Positions 28,343-37,909 are shown, counted from the first letter of the stretch. The stretch: 64,000 nt of DNA from Microbispora hainanensis (GCF_036186745.1 NZ_CP108086.1:7688001-7752000), one strand, 5' to 3'. The notes: a model not told the origin generated them from the letters alone. Numbers and translations: made by a program.

Positions 28343-29585
28343 CGGCGTCGGCGCGGCCCAGGCCGTACGCGCGGCTCCGCCAGGTCCTGACCGGCCGCAG
28401 CGTCGCCTGCGTGAGCCGTACGGCGGTGGCCGGATCGAGCAGGAACGACAGCAGCACGCCCGCGCCGGGCCGGGCGTAGCTGCGCCGCAGCGCGGTGGCG
28501 AGCAGCAACCGTACGGCGAGCAGCGCCAGGTCGAGCCGGGTCGGCCGCCCGGCGGCCAGGCGGAGCGCGGGCAGCGCGGCGGCGAGCCAGACGACGGCGA
28601 GATCGGCCGCCTGCCAGGCGGGGCGGGTGACGTCGCGCAGCGGCAGCGAGCGCCCCCACTCCCGCCACGCCTCGGCCGCCGACTCGTGCATGTCCACCTC
28701 CAGCAAGCCGCCCGCGTCGAGGAAGCCGACCCTCCAGCCGTCGGCGGCCAGGGCCCGTGCGAGGGCGACGTCGTCGGTCATGTGGCCGCGCACGCGGGCG
28801 AAGCCGTCGGCCCGCCGCATCGCCTCACGCCGGAAGGCCAGGCACTGGCCGTTCGCGACCACCCGGTGGGGCGGCGGCGGGACCGGCGGCCCGATCGGGC
28901 CGAACCGGTAGACCAGCGTGGCGAGGAACGACGCGTGCAACGCCTGCTCGGCGAGGCCGTCGCAGACGAAGCGCGGGCCCGCGCTGACCAGGTCGTGCTC
29001 CGCGAGTGCGGCGGCGAGCGCGCCGAACAGGCCGGGCCGGGGCCGGGTGTCGGCGTCCAGGGTGACCACGATCTCGCCGTGTGCCTCCTCCAGCCCCTGG
29101 TGCAGCGCCCACTGCTTGCCCACCCAGCCCTCCGGCAGCGGGCGTCCGCGCACCACCGTCGCCCCGTACGCGGCGGCGAGCCGGGCGGTGCCGTCCGAGG
29201 ACTCGTCGTCCACCACGATCACCTCGGTGACGGCGGGATCGGCCAGGACCGCCCGCAGGCAGGGGCCGAGCCGCCGCTCCTCGTCCCTGGCCGGGATGAC
29301 CACCGAGATCCCCGGACTTCCGGCACCCGGTTTTCCGCCGCCTGATGTCGTGCCCCCGCCGATCCACGCCGCCCGGCCGGCGACACCGCCCGGGGGCGCG
29401 TCACCGGGGAATTCCCCGGGCGCGGGCGCGGTGAGCGGAGGGAGGCGCCGGCGACCACGCGCGAGCCGCGCCAGCACGACGACGGCCGCGACGGCCTGGG
29501 CCACGGCGAGCACGCGCGCGGCGGCCCCGGCCCGTGGCCGCCGCGGAGCGGGTTTTCCGGTCGTCGTGGTCGCCTCGGCCTTCAC
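28293..29585 (-). CDS. Family 2 glycosyltransferase, CrtQ/CruC-like
   Basis: 430 residues. An N-terminal helix is followed by a GT2 domain from about residue 92 (ISVVIPARDEERRLGPCL; DDESSDGT; DXD-like TLDADTRP; LPEGWVGKQWALHQG, seen in carotenoid glycosyltransferases) and C-terminal membrane helices. Expected to glycosylate a hydroxylated or carboxylated carotenoid at the membrane. The GTG start overlaps the stop of the upstream desaturase gene (GTGA), so the two are coupled; last gene of the cruF-crtI2-GT operon. Confidence 0.85.
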   Translation of the reverse strand: MKAEATTTTGKPAPRRPRAGAAARVLAVAQAVAAVVVLARLARGRRRLPPLTAPAPGEFPGDAPPGGVAGRAAWIGGGTTSGGGKPGAGSPGISVVIPARDEERRLGPCLRAVLADPAVTEVIVVDDESSDGTARLAAAYGATVVRGRPLPEGWVGKQWALHQGLEEAHGEIVVTLDADTRPRPGLFGALAAALAEHDLVSAGPRFVCDGLAEQALHASFLATLVYRFGPIGPPVPPPPHRVVANGQCLAFRREAMRRADGFARVRGHMTDDVALARALAADGWRVGFLDAGGLLEVDMHESAAEAWREWGRSLPLRDVTRPAWQAADLAVVWLAAALPALRLAAGRPTRLDLALLAVRLLLATALRRSYARPGAGVLLSFLLDPATAVRLTQATLRPVRTWRSRAYGLGRADAVTCGARPGPPDRTAAR

Positions 29586-31126
29586 CGGGCTGCCTTACCC
29601 GGGTGCCGGGCGGAACGGGGGAAGTCGCCGCGCACCAAGGCGGCCACGATCCGCCCGCCCATGGCCACCAGGGGCAGCCCGCCTCCCGGATGCACGGACC
29701 CGCCGACGAGGTAGAGCCCGCGCCGTGGCCCCCGGTTGCCGGGGCGGCGGAACGGGGCGAACGGCCCGCCGTACGCGCCCCCGTAGATCGCCCCGCCCCA
29801 CGCGCCGTACCGGTCCCGCAGGTCGGCCGGGGTCAGCAGGTCGAGGAAGCGCAGCCGTCCGGACAGGTCGTGCCCCCGGCTCGCCAGCCGTTCGAGCACC
29901 AGCTCCGCGTACGCCTCGGGCGGCCTAGGCCAGCGCGCGGGGTCGCCGGCCGGGACGTTCACCAGCATGCTCCAGCTCTCCGCGCCGGGGGGAGCCTGGG
30001 TGTCGTCCGTCACCGCTGGGCAGCCGATGTAGACCGTGGGATCCTCCGGCGGACGCCGCCGCTCGAAGATGTCGCCGAACTCGCGCCGATAGTCGGCGGA
30101 GAACACCACCGAATGATGCGGCAGGCCCTCGGTCCGCCCCTCCACGGCGGCGAGCATCAGGAAGGCGGACGACGACAGGCCCAGCCGGGCGATGCGGCGC
30201 AGCCGGGTGCGGTCGGGCAGGAGCCGCCCGTACAGGGCGGCCGCGTCGGCGTTGACGATCACGATGTCGGCCCTGACCACCTCGCCGGGAGCCGTACGGA
30301 CGCCGACGACCCGCTCCGCGTCGGCGAGGATCTCGGTGATCTCGGTCTCCAGCCGGACCTCGACGCCCGCCTTGTCGAGCGAGGCGGCCAGCGCCTCGGC
30401 GAGGCGGGGCAGCCCGCCCCGCACGTACCATCCGCCGTCACCGTGCTCGATGGCGGGGACGCAGCCCAGGGCGGCGGGCGCACGGTAGGGGTTCGAGCCG
30501 GCGTAGGTGGCGTAGCGGCCGGCGTACTGGCGCAGACGGGGGTCCCGGAAGAAGCGGCACGCGAGACCGTGCAGGGTGCGGCCCGGCGCGACCGCGAGCA
30601 GGTCGCCCGGCCGGGGGCGTGGGAGGGGTCTGCCCGGCCGCCCACCGGCAGGGCCGCCCGACGGGCCGCCCGACGGGCGACCGCCCGGCCGGAACGGCGG
30701 CTCTACGACGGGCCCGGACAGCGGGCCCGCGAAGAAGGTGCGCGTGGAGGCGTCCAGGCAGCGCTCGGCCCAGCGGTGGAAGGCCCGCCAGCCCCGGCCC
30801 TCGCCGGGCGCGAGCCGGTCCACCGCCTCCGCCGTACGCCCCGGGTCGCGGTAGGTGGACAGGGTCGAGCCGTCCGCGAAGCGATACCGGCACAGCTCGT
30901 CGAGTTCGAGCAGGTCGAGCGGCACGCCGAGGTCGAGGAAGAGGCCGGGCAGCGTGAGGAGCGAGGGGCCGATCGAGAACGTGAAGCCGTCTCGCCTGTG
31001 CTCGGCCAGCTTGCCGCCGAGCCGGGGCAGCCGCTCGTGGATCCGCACGTCGTGCCCGTCCCGCGCGAGCAGCAGAGCGGCCACCATGCCGCCGACGCCG
31101 CCCCCGACCACGATCACCTCCGCCAT
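29582..31126 (-). CDS. Second CrtI-type carotenoid desaturase/oxidoreductase (CrtD-like candidate)
   Basis: 514 residues. FAD motif VVGGGVGGMVAALLLA, conserved GPSLLTLPGLFLDLG, and the C-terminal LYLVGGSVHPGGGLPLVAMGG, which is the CrtI/CrtD signature. A Gly/Pro/Arg-rich insert lies at about 145-175. With a CruF hydratase next to it, a CrtD-like 3,4-desaturase role is likely but not proven. Start ATG at 31124-31126, inside the 3' end of cruF (13-nt overlap). Confidence 0.87.
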   Translation of the reverse strand: MAEVIVVGGGVGGMVAALLLARDGHDVRIHERLPRLGGKLAEHRRDGFTFSIGPSLLTLPGLFLDLGVPLDLLELDELCRYRFADGSTLSTYRDPGRTAEAVDRLAPGEGRGWRAFHRWAERCLDASTRTFFAGPLSGPVVEPPFRPGGRPSGGPSGGPAGGRPGRPLPRPRPGDLLAVAPGRTLHGLACRFFRDPRLRQYAGRYATYAGSNPYRAPAALGCVPAIEHGDGGWYVRGGLPRLAEALAASLDKAGVEVRLETEITEILADAERVVGVRTAPGEVVRADIVIVNADAAALYGRLLPDRTRLRRIARLGLSSSAFLMLAAVEGRTEGLPHHSVVFSADYRREFGDIFERRRPPEDPTVYIGCPAVTDDTQAPPGAESWSMLVNVPAGDPARWPRPPEAYAELVLERLASRGHDLSGRLRFLDLLTPADLRDRYGAWGGAIYGGAYGGPFAPFRRPGNRGPRRGLYLVGGSVHPGGGLPLVAMGGRIVAALVRGDFPRSARHPGKAAR

Positions 31127-32142
31127 GCGCACCCCCAGGCGAGCAGGGCGAAGGCGCCCATCGCGAGCCCTCCGGCGGCGGCCACGAACGGATCGGGCGG
31201 CCGGAAGACCACGGCGAAGCCGACGGTCTCCATCAGCGCCATGACCGTGTAGAGCGCGACGAGCCCGGTCGTCCCCGCCGCCTCGGCGCCGGTCACGGGC
31301 CGGTCGGCGGCGGGACGGCCGGTGATGCGGTCGAGCAGCGCCATGACCAGGAAGGAGACCAGCAGCCAGCCGGCGAAGTTGGTGAGCGGGACCCCGCGGT
31401 AGGGTCCCGGCTCCGCCCAGACCCACAGCCCGAGCCCGAGCATCTGCGGGTCGAGGAACAGGTCCCACGCGGTGAGCGCCAGGGCTCCGGCGAGGATCGG
31501 CGCCATCCGGCCGCGCGGCGCCACGCGGCGGGCGACGGCGTGTGCGGCCAGACCCATGCCGCCCCAGGCGATGGCGACGATCAGCGGGACGCCGCCCGGC
31601 CGCGGCCACAGAACGTCGGTGTAGCGGTAGTCGCCGAAGGGCAGGCCCGTCCTGGTGCCGATCCATTCGGCGGCATAACCGGCCGCCACCGCCGCCGTGA
31701 ACGCGCCCGCCGCCCTGCGCGGGGTGTACGCCGCCGCCGCGAAGGCGAGCGCGCCCACCGCGAGCAGCACCACGACCGCGGTGGTGAGGCGCGGGTCCTG
31801 GGGCCGCAGTCCCGTCGCGATCTGGGCGGCCACCATCGCGGCCAGCGCGACCACGCCGGCCGCGTTCGGCCACGCGCCCGCCGGGCGGGGCGTCCGCGGC
31901 GCTTCCGGCTCGGACGACATCCCGGAGGACGCTCCGGACGACGGCCCTGGTGATGGGCCGGGTGACGGGCCGGGTGACGGGCCGGGTGATGGGCCGGGTG
32001 ACGGGCCGGAGGGCGCTCCGGGGAGTTCCGGCCCGCTCGACGAACGCCGGGGCGGCCGGGCTCCGCGCCGTTCGGGTGGCGTGCCATCAGCCTTGGCCGC
32101 GCTCTTCGCCGCGTTCTTCCGTGCGGCCTCCCACGTCTCCAC
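31114..32142 (-). CDS. cruF: CruF-type carotenoid hydratase (DUF422)
   Basis: 342 residues. The first 85 are hydrophilic with five PSPG repeats; the rest is a polytopic DUF422 domain, with GTRTGLPFGDYRYTD, AWDLFLDPQMLGLGLWVW and GVPLTNFAGWLLVSF. CruF proteins add water across the psi-end 1,2 double bond, giving the tertiary OH used for glycosylation. First gene of the minus-strand carotenoid operon. The repeat DNA (31949-32008) consists of five 12-bp units. Confidence 0.88.
   Translation of the reverse strand: METWEAARKNAAKSAAKADGTPPERRGARPPRRSSSGPELPGAPSGPSPGPSPGPSPGPSPGPSPGPSSGASSGMSSEPEAPRTPRPAGAWPNAAGVVALAAMVAAQIATGLRPQDPRLTTAVVVLLAVGALAFAAAAYTPRRAAGAFTAAVAAGYAAEWIGTRTGLPFGDYRYTDVLWPRPGGVPLIVAIAWGGMGLAAHAVARRVAPRGRMAPILAGALALTAWDLFLDPQMLGLGLWVWAEPGPYRGVPLTNFAGWLLVSFLVMALLDRITGRPAADRPVTGAEAAGTTGLVALYTVMALMETVGFAVVFRPPDPFVAAAGGLAMGAFALLAWGCAWRR
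31949..32008. repeat. Five 12-bp tandem units in cruF
   Basis: Unit GGTGAYGGGCCG repeats five times with only C/T differences and encodes PSPG repeats in the N-terminal extension of CruF. Confidence 0.9.
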
Positions 32143-32230
32143 GTAGGGTCATTCGAGCGCGTCCCCCTGATCGGATGCGCTCCGGCCCCACTTGGGCGCC
32201 CGGTGGAACCCGGCTACACCGGCCGGGCCG

Positions 32231-33208
32231 TCACCAGCGGTGGTGGACCTGCGGGCGGATCAGGTCGTCGTAGACCTGGCGGACCGCGTCGTGGGTCTCG
32301 GCCGGCAGCGGCGGGAACTGCGCCGCCGCGGCGTTGGCCTCGGCCTGTCCGGGGTTGCGGGCACCGGGGATCACGACGCTGACCCCGGGCTGGTCGATGA
32401 TCCAGCGCAGGGCGAACTGCGCCATCGTCATGCCCTCGGGCACGAGACCACGCAGCCGCTCGACCGCCTGGAGGCCCACGCCGTACTCGACGCCGGAGAA
32501 GGTCTCGCCGACGTCGAACGCCTCGCCCTGACGGTTGAAGTTGCGGTGGTCGTCCTCGCCGAAGACCGTCTGCGGGCCGTACTTGCCCGACAGCAGGCCG
32601 CTCGCCAGCGGCACCCGGGCGATGATGCCGACTCCGGCCTTCTCCGCGGCGGGCAGGACCTCGTCCAGCGGCTTGAGCCGGAAGGCGTTGAGGATGATCT
32701 GCACGGTCGCCACGCCGGGGCGCGCGATCGCGGTCAGCGCCTCGGCCACCGTCTCGACGCTCACGCCGTACGCGGCGATGCGGCCCTCGGCGACCAGCGT
32801 GTCGAGCGCGTCGAAGACCTCGTCGGTCTCGAAGACGGCGCTCGGCGGGCAGTGGAGCTGCACCAGGTCGAGCGTGTCGACGCCCAGGTTGGCCCGGGAG
32901 CGGTCGGTCCAGGCGCGGAAGTTGTCCAGCGTGTAGACGTCGGGCGTCTGCTGCACCCTGCGGCCCATCTTGGTGGCCACGGTCAGGCCGGGCCGCTCCT
33001 TGATGAGCTTCCCGATGATCTTCTCGCTGCGGCCGTCGCCGTACACGTCGGCCGTGTCGATGAGGGTGGTCCCCGCGTCGACCGCGGCGTTGAGAGTGGC
33101 CAACGCGTCGGCCTCGCTCACCTCGCCCCAGTCGGCCCCGAGCTGCCACGCTCCCAGCCCGACCACGCCGACCTGCCTGCCCGTCCTGCCCAACACGCGC
33201 TGTTCCAT
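32231..33208 (-). CDS. Aldo/keto reductase
   Basis: 325 residues, an NADPH-dependent (beta/alpha)8 oxidoreductase. The catalytic Asp-Tyr are in DTADVYG, the Lys in VATKMG and the His in VQLHCPP; the cofactor region SVVIPGARN is conserved. Physiological substrate unknown. It lies 24 nt downstream of the alpha/beta hydrolase gene, so the two may form an operon. Confidence 0.93.
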   Translation of the reverse strand: MEQRVLGRTGRQVGVVGLGAWQLGADWGEVSEADALATLNAAVDAGTTLIDTADVYGDGRSEKIIGKLIKERPGLTVATKMGRRVQQTPDVYTLDNFRAWTDRSRANLGVDTLDLVQLHCPPSAVFETDEVFDALDTLVAEGRIAAYGVSVETVAEALTAIARPGVATVQIILNAFRLKPLDEVLPAAEKAGVGIIARVPLASGLLSGKYGPQTVFGEDDHRNFNRQGEAFDVGETFSGVEYGVGLQAVERLRGLVPEGMTMAQFALRWIIDQPGVSVVIPGARNPGQAEANAAAAQFPPLPAETHDAVRQVYDDLIRPQVHHRW

Positions 33209-33232
33209 GGGGTCTGATCGTAGCGGGGCACT

Positions 33233-33901
33233 TCAGGCGGAGGCCGATCCACCCGCCAGATGGTGCACGAACCAGTCGCGGGCGAGCCTTGCGACCGTCT
33301 CCAGCGCGCCCGGCTCCTCGAACAGGTGCGTGGCGCCCGGCACGATCTCCAGCCGGACCGGCGCTGTCATCGCCCGCATCGCCTCCCTGTTGAGGTCGAG
33401 GACGACGGAGTCACGCCCCCCTACGATCAACAGCGTCGGCTGGCGCACCGAGCGGAGCGCGCCTCCCGCGAGGTCGGGCCTGCCGCCCCGGGACACCACC
33501 GCCCTGACCAGGCCGGGCCGCGTCGCCGCGGCGACGAGCGCGGCGGCGGCGCCCGTGCTCGCGCCGAACAGGCCGACGGGCAGGCCGCCGACGACCTCGT
33601 CCTCGGGCAGCCGGTCGGCCAGCGCGCCCACCCGGTCGGCGAGCAGGCCGATGTCGAAGCGCAGGTGGCCGGTGAACGCGTCGACGCGTTCCTCCTCCAC
33701 GGTGAGCAGGTCGGCCAGGACGGTGGCCAGCCCGGCCCGCTGCAACTCCCTGGCGACGTATCGGTTGCGCGGGCTGTGCCGGCCGCTTCCGCTGCCGTGG
33801 GCGAACAGCACCGCTCCCCTGGCATCCCTGGGGACCGCCACGTCGGCGTCGAGCACGACGTCGCCGACCGGCATCCGTACGCTGAGTTCCACATCGCTCA
33901 T
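33233..33901 (-). CDS. Alpha/beta hydrolase (dienelactone hydrolase-like)
   Basis: 222 residues with the nucleophile elbow GASTGA (Ser), acid in GGRDSVV and His in GATHLFEEP, giving a complete triad. The oxyanion region is LFAHGSGSGRHSPRN. A small carbohydrate- or lipid-type ester could be the substrate; it cannot be named. Start ATG at 33899-33901 with GAGGGGGGCGGG upstream. Confidence 0.88.
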   Translation of the reverse strand: MSDVELSVRMPVGDVVLDADVAVPRDARGAVLFAHGSGSGRHSPRNRYVARELQRAGLATVLADLLTVEEERVDAFTGHLRFDIGLLADRVGALADRLPEDEVVGGLPVGLFGASTGAAAALVAAATRPGLVRAVVSRGGRPDLAGGALRSVRQPTLLIVGGRDSVVLDLNREAMRAMTAPVRLEIVPGATHLFEEPGALETVARLARDWFVHHLAGGSASA

Positions 33902-34054
33902 GACGCCCGCCCCCCTCGGCCGTGCCCGGCTCGGCGGCGCCGTACGACATCAGGATGACGCCGCACAACCAGGACAGCGCTGGACAATCGGGGGCCGTAC
34001 CCCGGGCCGGCCCAGACAAACCGGGACAACTCTCGGCAAACCAGGAACGACGCG

Positions 34055-34498
34055 TCAGGCGCGGCGTGAGCGCAGCGCCTTGAGCACCCGCACGCCGCCG
34101 TCCTCCCCGGCGCGCGCGCCGTCCACCAGGCGCCGGTATTCCTCCGACTCCATGGGACACAGCGCGATGCGTCCGTCCCGGTCGAACAGCAGGCCCCAGC
34201 CGTGTCTCTTCGCCAGCGGCGACGACCTCAGGCACGCCTGGGGACGGGAGAAGAACTCCTTCCTGAGCTCCGCGCGCCGCTCGGCGGGCAGGTCCGCCGA
34301 CAGGTCCTGACGGCGCAGCCAGGTCTCGAACAGCACGTCCTCCTGCGTCAGGCCGTACGGCGCGCCGGAGATCAGCTCGTACTGGAGGACGGCGACGGTG
34401 GGTTTGCCGCCTCGGCCCCGGGGCACCTCCGCGGCGGTCACCGGGCAGTCGTCGGCGACCGCGATGAGCGTCGAGTAGTAGTTCAGATCCTCGGGCAT
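34055..34498 (-). CDS. DUF6157-type conserved protein
   Basis: 147 residues. The N-terminal MPEDLNYYSTLIAVADDCPV and GGKPTVAVLQYEL, with TQEDVLFETWLRRQ, look like a small conserved family I recall as DUF6157; function unknown. Soluble, no signal. The ATG at 34496-34498 is preferred to one 13 codons upstream since it starts the conserved block. It begins 7 nt after the debranching enzyme gene stops, so they are co-transcribed. Confidence 0.75.
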   Translation of the reverse strand: MPEDLNYYSTLIAVADDCPVTAAEVPRGRGGKPTVAVLQYELISGAPYGLTQEDVLFETWLRRQDLSADLPAERRAELRKEFFSRPQACLRSSPLAKRHGWGLLFDRDGRIALCPMESEEYRRLVDGARAGEDGGVRVLKALRSRRA

Positions 34499-34505
34499 GG
34501 CTCCA

Positions 34506-36701
34506 CTATGCCCGAGGAGATCGCCGGCTTTCCTCACTCCGGTCGCACATGGAAGACCTGCGGAGGGCCGCGGGCGGGCGGGGCTCCTCGATGAGACGCA
34601 CCTCTTCCGGCAGCCCGTCCACGTGCACCTCGCCGCTGTCCTCCCGGGCCTCCAGGTCGACCCGGGTGCCGGCGATCGGGAAGCCGGAGATGCGCAGCTC
34701 CCCGAATCCCTTGGGCAGCACCGGCGCGATCCACACCCTGCGGCTCGGCACCCACGGGTCGACGCGGAGCAGGAGCCGCAGAAGCTGGATCGGCGTGGCC
34801 GAGGCCCAGGCTTGCGGCGAGCACGAGGTCGGGTAGGGCACCGGCAGGTCGAACTCCGCCCTGTCGAACCCGCAGAAGAGCTCGGGCAACCGGTCGCCGA
34901 AGGCGCGGGCGGCGTCGAGCAGGCCGGTGGCGATGCGCTGGGCCTCCTCCACGAACCCGTAGCGCATGAGCCCGGACGCCACGAGCGCGCTGTCGTGCGG
35001 CCAGACGGACCCGTTGTGATAGCTCATCGGGTTGTACGCGCCCATGTCGGAGGCGAGGGTGCGGATGCCGAAGCCGGAGAACATCCGGGGCGACAGCAGG
35101 TGCCCGGCCACGGCCGGGGCCTTGTCGCGGTCGACGATCCCGGACCACAGGCAGTGGCCCATGTTGGAGGCGAGCGCGTCGATCGGGCGGCCCTCGTGAT
35201 CGAGCCCGACGGCGAAGTAGCCGCGGTCGGGCAGCCAGAACCGTTCGTTGAACCGGGCGCGCAGCTCCGCGGCCCGTTGCCGGTAGAGCTGCTCGGTCTC
35301 GGTGTCGCGCGCCTCCTTGGCGAAGTAGTGGCGGGCGATGTAGGCGGCGTAGACGTATCCCTGCACCTCGGCGAGGGCGATGGGCGGCCGCGCGATCGTG
35401 CCGTCGGCGAAGTTGATGCCGTCGAAGGAGTCCTTCCAGCCCTGGTTGAGCAGGCCCTGGTCGGTCTTGCGCTGGTACCACAGGAACCCGTCGCGCATGC
35501 CGTACCGCTCGATCCACTCCAGCGCGGCGTCGGCGTGCGGGATCAGCCGCTCCACCGCCGCCCGGTGCAGGCCCCAGCGGCGCAGCTCGCCGAGAAGGAT
35601 GACGAACAGCGGGCTGGCGTCGACCGAGCCGTAGTAGGCGTGCCCGGCGGCCGACCTGTCGTCCTTCCTGGCGCCGTAGCGCAGCTCGTGCATGATCTTG
35701 CCGGGCTCCTCCTCGGTCAACGGGTCGACCTTGGTGCCCTGCAGGGCGGCCAGCCGTCCCAGCGTGCCGTGCGCCAGCTCGGGATCGAGCGGCAGGGCCA
35801 TCCACGAGCTGAGCAGCGAGTCGCGGCCGAACAGCGTCATGAACCAGGGCGCCCCGGCGGCGACGGTGGGCGGCAGCTCCGGTTGCCCGGGATCGAACAG
35901 CCGCAGTGCGCCGAGGTCCTTCTGCGACTGACGCAGGATTCCCGCCAGCGCGGTGTTGGTCGTCGTCACCTTGGGCAGGCGCTTGTCCCACTCGAAGAGC
36001 TGACCGGCCCGCTGGACCAGCGCGGGCGACAACTGCTTCTCGGTGTACCACGGCTCGGTCTCGATCCCGTCGATGATCGGGTTGGCCTGCACGCAGCCCG
36101 CCCACTCGCCGCGCGCCGGCACCACCACGCGGAAGACGAGCAGGCGCGGGTTGATCATCGGCAGCACGGGGGTGCCGTCGGCCTTGGCGATCACCCGCAC
36201 TCCCCTGGCCTTGCTGCCCGAGAACATGCGCAGCGACCGCTCGTCCGCGACGGTGGTCACGTCGGCCACCCAGTGCACCCGGTGGGTCTTCACCTCGAAC
36301 AGGTCGCACACGTCGGAGCCGATGTGCAGGGTCACCATGCAGCCGGCCGGCTCGTGGGACATGTTGCGGATGGTGATGTCCTCCGACAGCCCGCCGCCGA
36401 CGTACCGGTCGCGCACGATCAGCAGCGTGCTCTCGGCCTGCCCCGGCCGCGGCGATGTCCGGCCGACGAAGGTCGCGTGGTACGGCTCGCCCGCGAGGAC
36501 CTGGAGCTCCTCGATCGGGCTGTCGTCGACGCGCAGCTCCCAGTGGGACAGCAGCCGGGTGTCGGCGTAGTAGATCCCCTGCGCCGACCCGGGCAGGATG
36601 TCGCCGTTGCGGGCCGACACGCAGAACGATCCCCCGGCCACGAGTGTCATGGCCCCGCCGATGGCGCTGGGCTGTCCCTCGAACGTCCATCCGCTCGTCA
36701 T
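34506..36701 (-). CDS. Glycogen-debranching-type protein (amylo-alpha-1,6-glucosidase family)
   Basis: 731 residues. N-terminal beta domain of the glycogen debranching N-terminal family (about 1-210, FCVSARNGDILPGSAQGIYYADTRLLS) and a C-terminal (alpha/alpha)6 barrel (about 270-700; GAPWFMTLFGRDSLLSSWM, DGFLWYQRK, PHDSALVASGLMRYG). Acts on alpha-glucan branches or related glycosides; no maltodextrin genes are adjacent. Start ATG at 36699-36701; an in-frame ATG 15 codons upstream is possible. Confidence 0.88.
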   Translation of the reverse strand: MTSGWTFEGQPSAIGGAMTLVAGGSFCVSARNGDILPGSAQGIYYADTRLLSHWELRVDDSPIEELQVLAGEPYHATFVGRTSPRPGQAESTLLIVRDRYVGGGLSEDITIRNMSHEPAGCMVTLHIGSDVCDLFEVKTHRVHWVADVTTVADERSLRMFSGSKARGVRVIAKADGTPVLPMINPRLLVFRVVVPARGEWAGCVQANPIIDGIETEPWYTEKQLSPALVQRAGQLFEWDKRLPKVTTTNTALAGILRQSQKDLGALRLFDPGQPELPPTVAAGAPWFMTLFGRDSLLSSWMALPLDPELAHGTLGRLAALQGTKVDPLTEEEPGKIMHELRYGARKDDRSAAGHAYYGSVDASPLFVILLGELRRWGLHRAAVERLIPHADAALEWIERYGMRDGFLWYQRKTDQGLLNQGWKDSFDGINFADGTIARPPIALAEVQGYVYAAYIARHYFAKEARDTETEQLYRQRAAELRARFNERFWLPDRGYFAVGLDHEGRPIDALASNMGHCLWSGIVDRDKAPAVAGHLLSPRMFSGFGIRTLASDMGAYNPMSYHNGSVWPHDSALVASGLMRYGFVEEAQRIATGLLDAARAFGDRLPELFCGFDRAEFDLPVPYPTSCSPQAWASATPIQLLRLLLRVDPWVPSRRVWIAPVLPKGFGELRISGFPIAGTRVDLEAREDSGEVHVDGLPEEVRLIEEPRPPAALRRSSMCDRSEESRRSPRA

Positions 36702-36852
36702 GCCGATCACCCCGGCCCCCGGTGGCTGTTCCGACGGTGCCCTCATACCCGGAGGTGGCGCGAATTTTCGCCTGATATGCGGCCTTGTTTCCGTATCCAG
36801 TGATCCAGAGGGGTTTACTCGGCCATGACCCGGCGTTTCCTACCCTTCCGCC

Positions 36853-37053
36853 ATGCACAGGTGGATGAGCTCGGAGGGACATGAGGTAGACGTGGTCGTC
36901 ATCGAGGGCCGCGCCCTGCTGCGCGTGCGACACCTGGGCTACCACATCGGCTACTGCGCCTCCGTCGCGGAGGTGGCGGCCCACCTCGATCTCGCCGACC
37001 TGGTGGAGGTCGTCGACCTGCCTCACGCCGCCAGGGGCCGTGGACACGGATGA
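36853..37053 (+). CDS. Small conserved-looking hypothetical protein
   Basis: 66 residues, acidic, with EVDVVVIEGRALLRVRHLGYHIGYC then AEVAAHLDLADLVEVVDLP, a compact alpha/beta pattern. No Shine-Dalgarno is visible; TACCCT lies 6 nt before the ATG like a -10 box, so the mRNA may be leaderless. It is followed by a perfect hairpin. Not assigned to a family. Confidence 0.5.
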   Translation: MHRWMSSEGHEVDVVVIEGRALLRVRHLGYHIGYCASVAEVAAHLDLADLVEVVDLPHAARGRGHG

Positions 37054-37068
37054 CCCGTGGACAAGGAT

Positions 37069-37097
37069 GAGGGGTGAGCCGGACAGGCTCACCCCTC
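37069..37097. terminator. Perfect 12-bp hairpin between convergent genes
   Basis: GAGGGGTGAGCC (37069-37080) and GGCTCACCCCTC (37086-37097) pair perfectly around a 5-nt loop, between the small plus-strand ORF and the minus-strand secreted-protein gene. Confidence 0.8.
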
Positions 37098-37135
37098 CCT
37101 CTGATCACCGCGTCGCCTCACCGCGGCGCGGACGC

Positions 37136-37855
37136 TCAGTCCTCCCAGCCCGGCATGTTCCAGAAGCTGTCGGCGGCGGCCGGCTTGGGCTGTGCCTTGG
37201 CCTGGGCCTTGGCCGGGGCCTTGGCCGGGGCCTTGGGCTTGGCCTTCGCGGTGGTCTTCGCCTTGCCGGCCTGCGGCATGCCCCAGCCCGGCATCATCCC
37301 GCGCACCCAGGCGTCGGCGGCCTCGTCGTCGTCGGCCTTCGACGGCTTACCCGCGAGGTCGTTGCCGGACATCTTGGTAATCGTCGGCTGGTTGGACGTG
37401 GGGCGAAGGAAGACGTCCTGCGGCGAGCCCTGGCCGCTGTTCCCCTTGGCGGGCATCGTGAACATGGAGCCCGGCTGCGATCCGCTCACCTGGTTCCCGT
37501 TCGCGCCGGCCAGCGGGCCGCCTCCGGCGGGATTTCCGACCGGCTGCGTGCCGGCCTGCCGGCCCTGGGCCGTGTCGCCGCCCGGCGCCTGCCTGCTCTG
37601 GTCGTTCGCCGCCGGTCCGCTCGCCCGATCCTCGGCCTCGTCGTCCGCCGGGAAGAACGGGCCGACCTTCGCGCCCTTGTCCAGGATGTCCAGGCTCTTG
37701 GACGCGACGACGTCGGGCTCCTCCGGGTGGTTCATCGCCATGGCGGCGATCTGCTTGCCGGGCGACATCGGCTCCTTGGCGGACAGCGGAGCCGGGTCCG
37801 CGGGAGCGGGGCCGGAAAGCAGGGCCGCAGCGAGTACGGCAGTACAAAGAGGCAT
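37136..37855 (-). CDS. Secreted low-complexity protein, paralogue 1
   Basis: 239 residues. Signal peptide MPLCTAVLAAALLSGPA is identical to that of the gene at 39141-39680. The mature part is Ala/Pro/Gly/Lys-rich and mostly disordered, with DVFLRP near residue 150 (DVFIRP in the paralogue) and a run of AKA/PAKA repeats near the C-terminus before WNMPGWED. No enzyme domain is visible. It is preceded by a promoter region shared with the paralogue and flanks the fasciclin lipoprotein. Confidence 0.7.
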   Translation of the reverse strand: MPLCTAVLAAALLSGPAPADPAPLSAKEPMSPGKQIAAMAMNHPEEPDVVASKSLDILDKGAKVGPFFPADDEAEDRASGPAANDQSRQAPGGDTAQGRQAGTQPVGNPAGGGPLAGANGNQVSGSQPGSMFTMPAKGNSGQGSPQDVFLRPTSNQPTITKMSGNDLAGKPSKADDDEAADAWVRGMMPGWGMPQAGKAKTTAKAKPKAPAKAPAKAQAKAQPKPAAADSFWNMPGWED

Positions 37856-37909
37856 GAGAATTTCCCCCGAAATCTCGTGGACGGTACAAGAACGAAGGTA
37901 AGCGCACGA

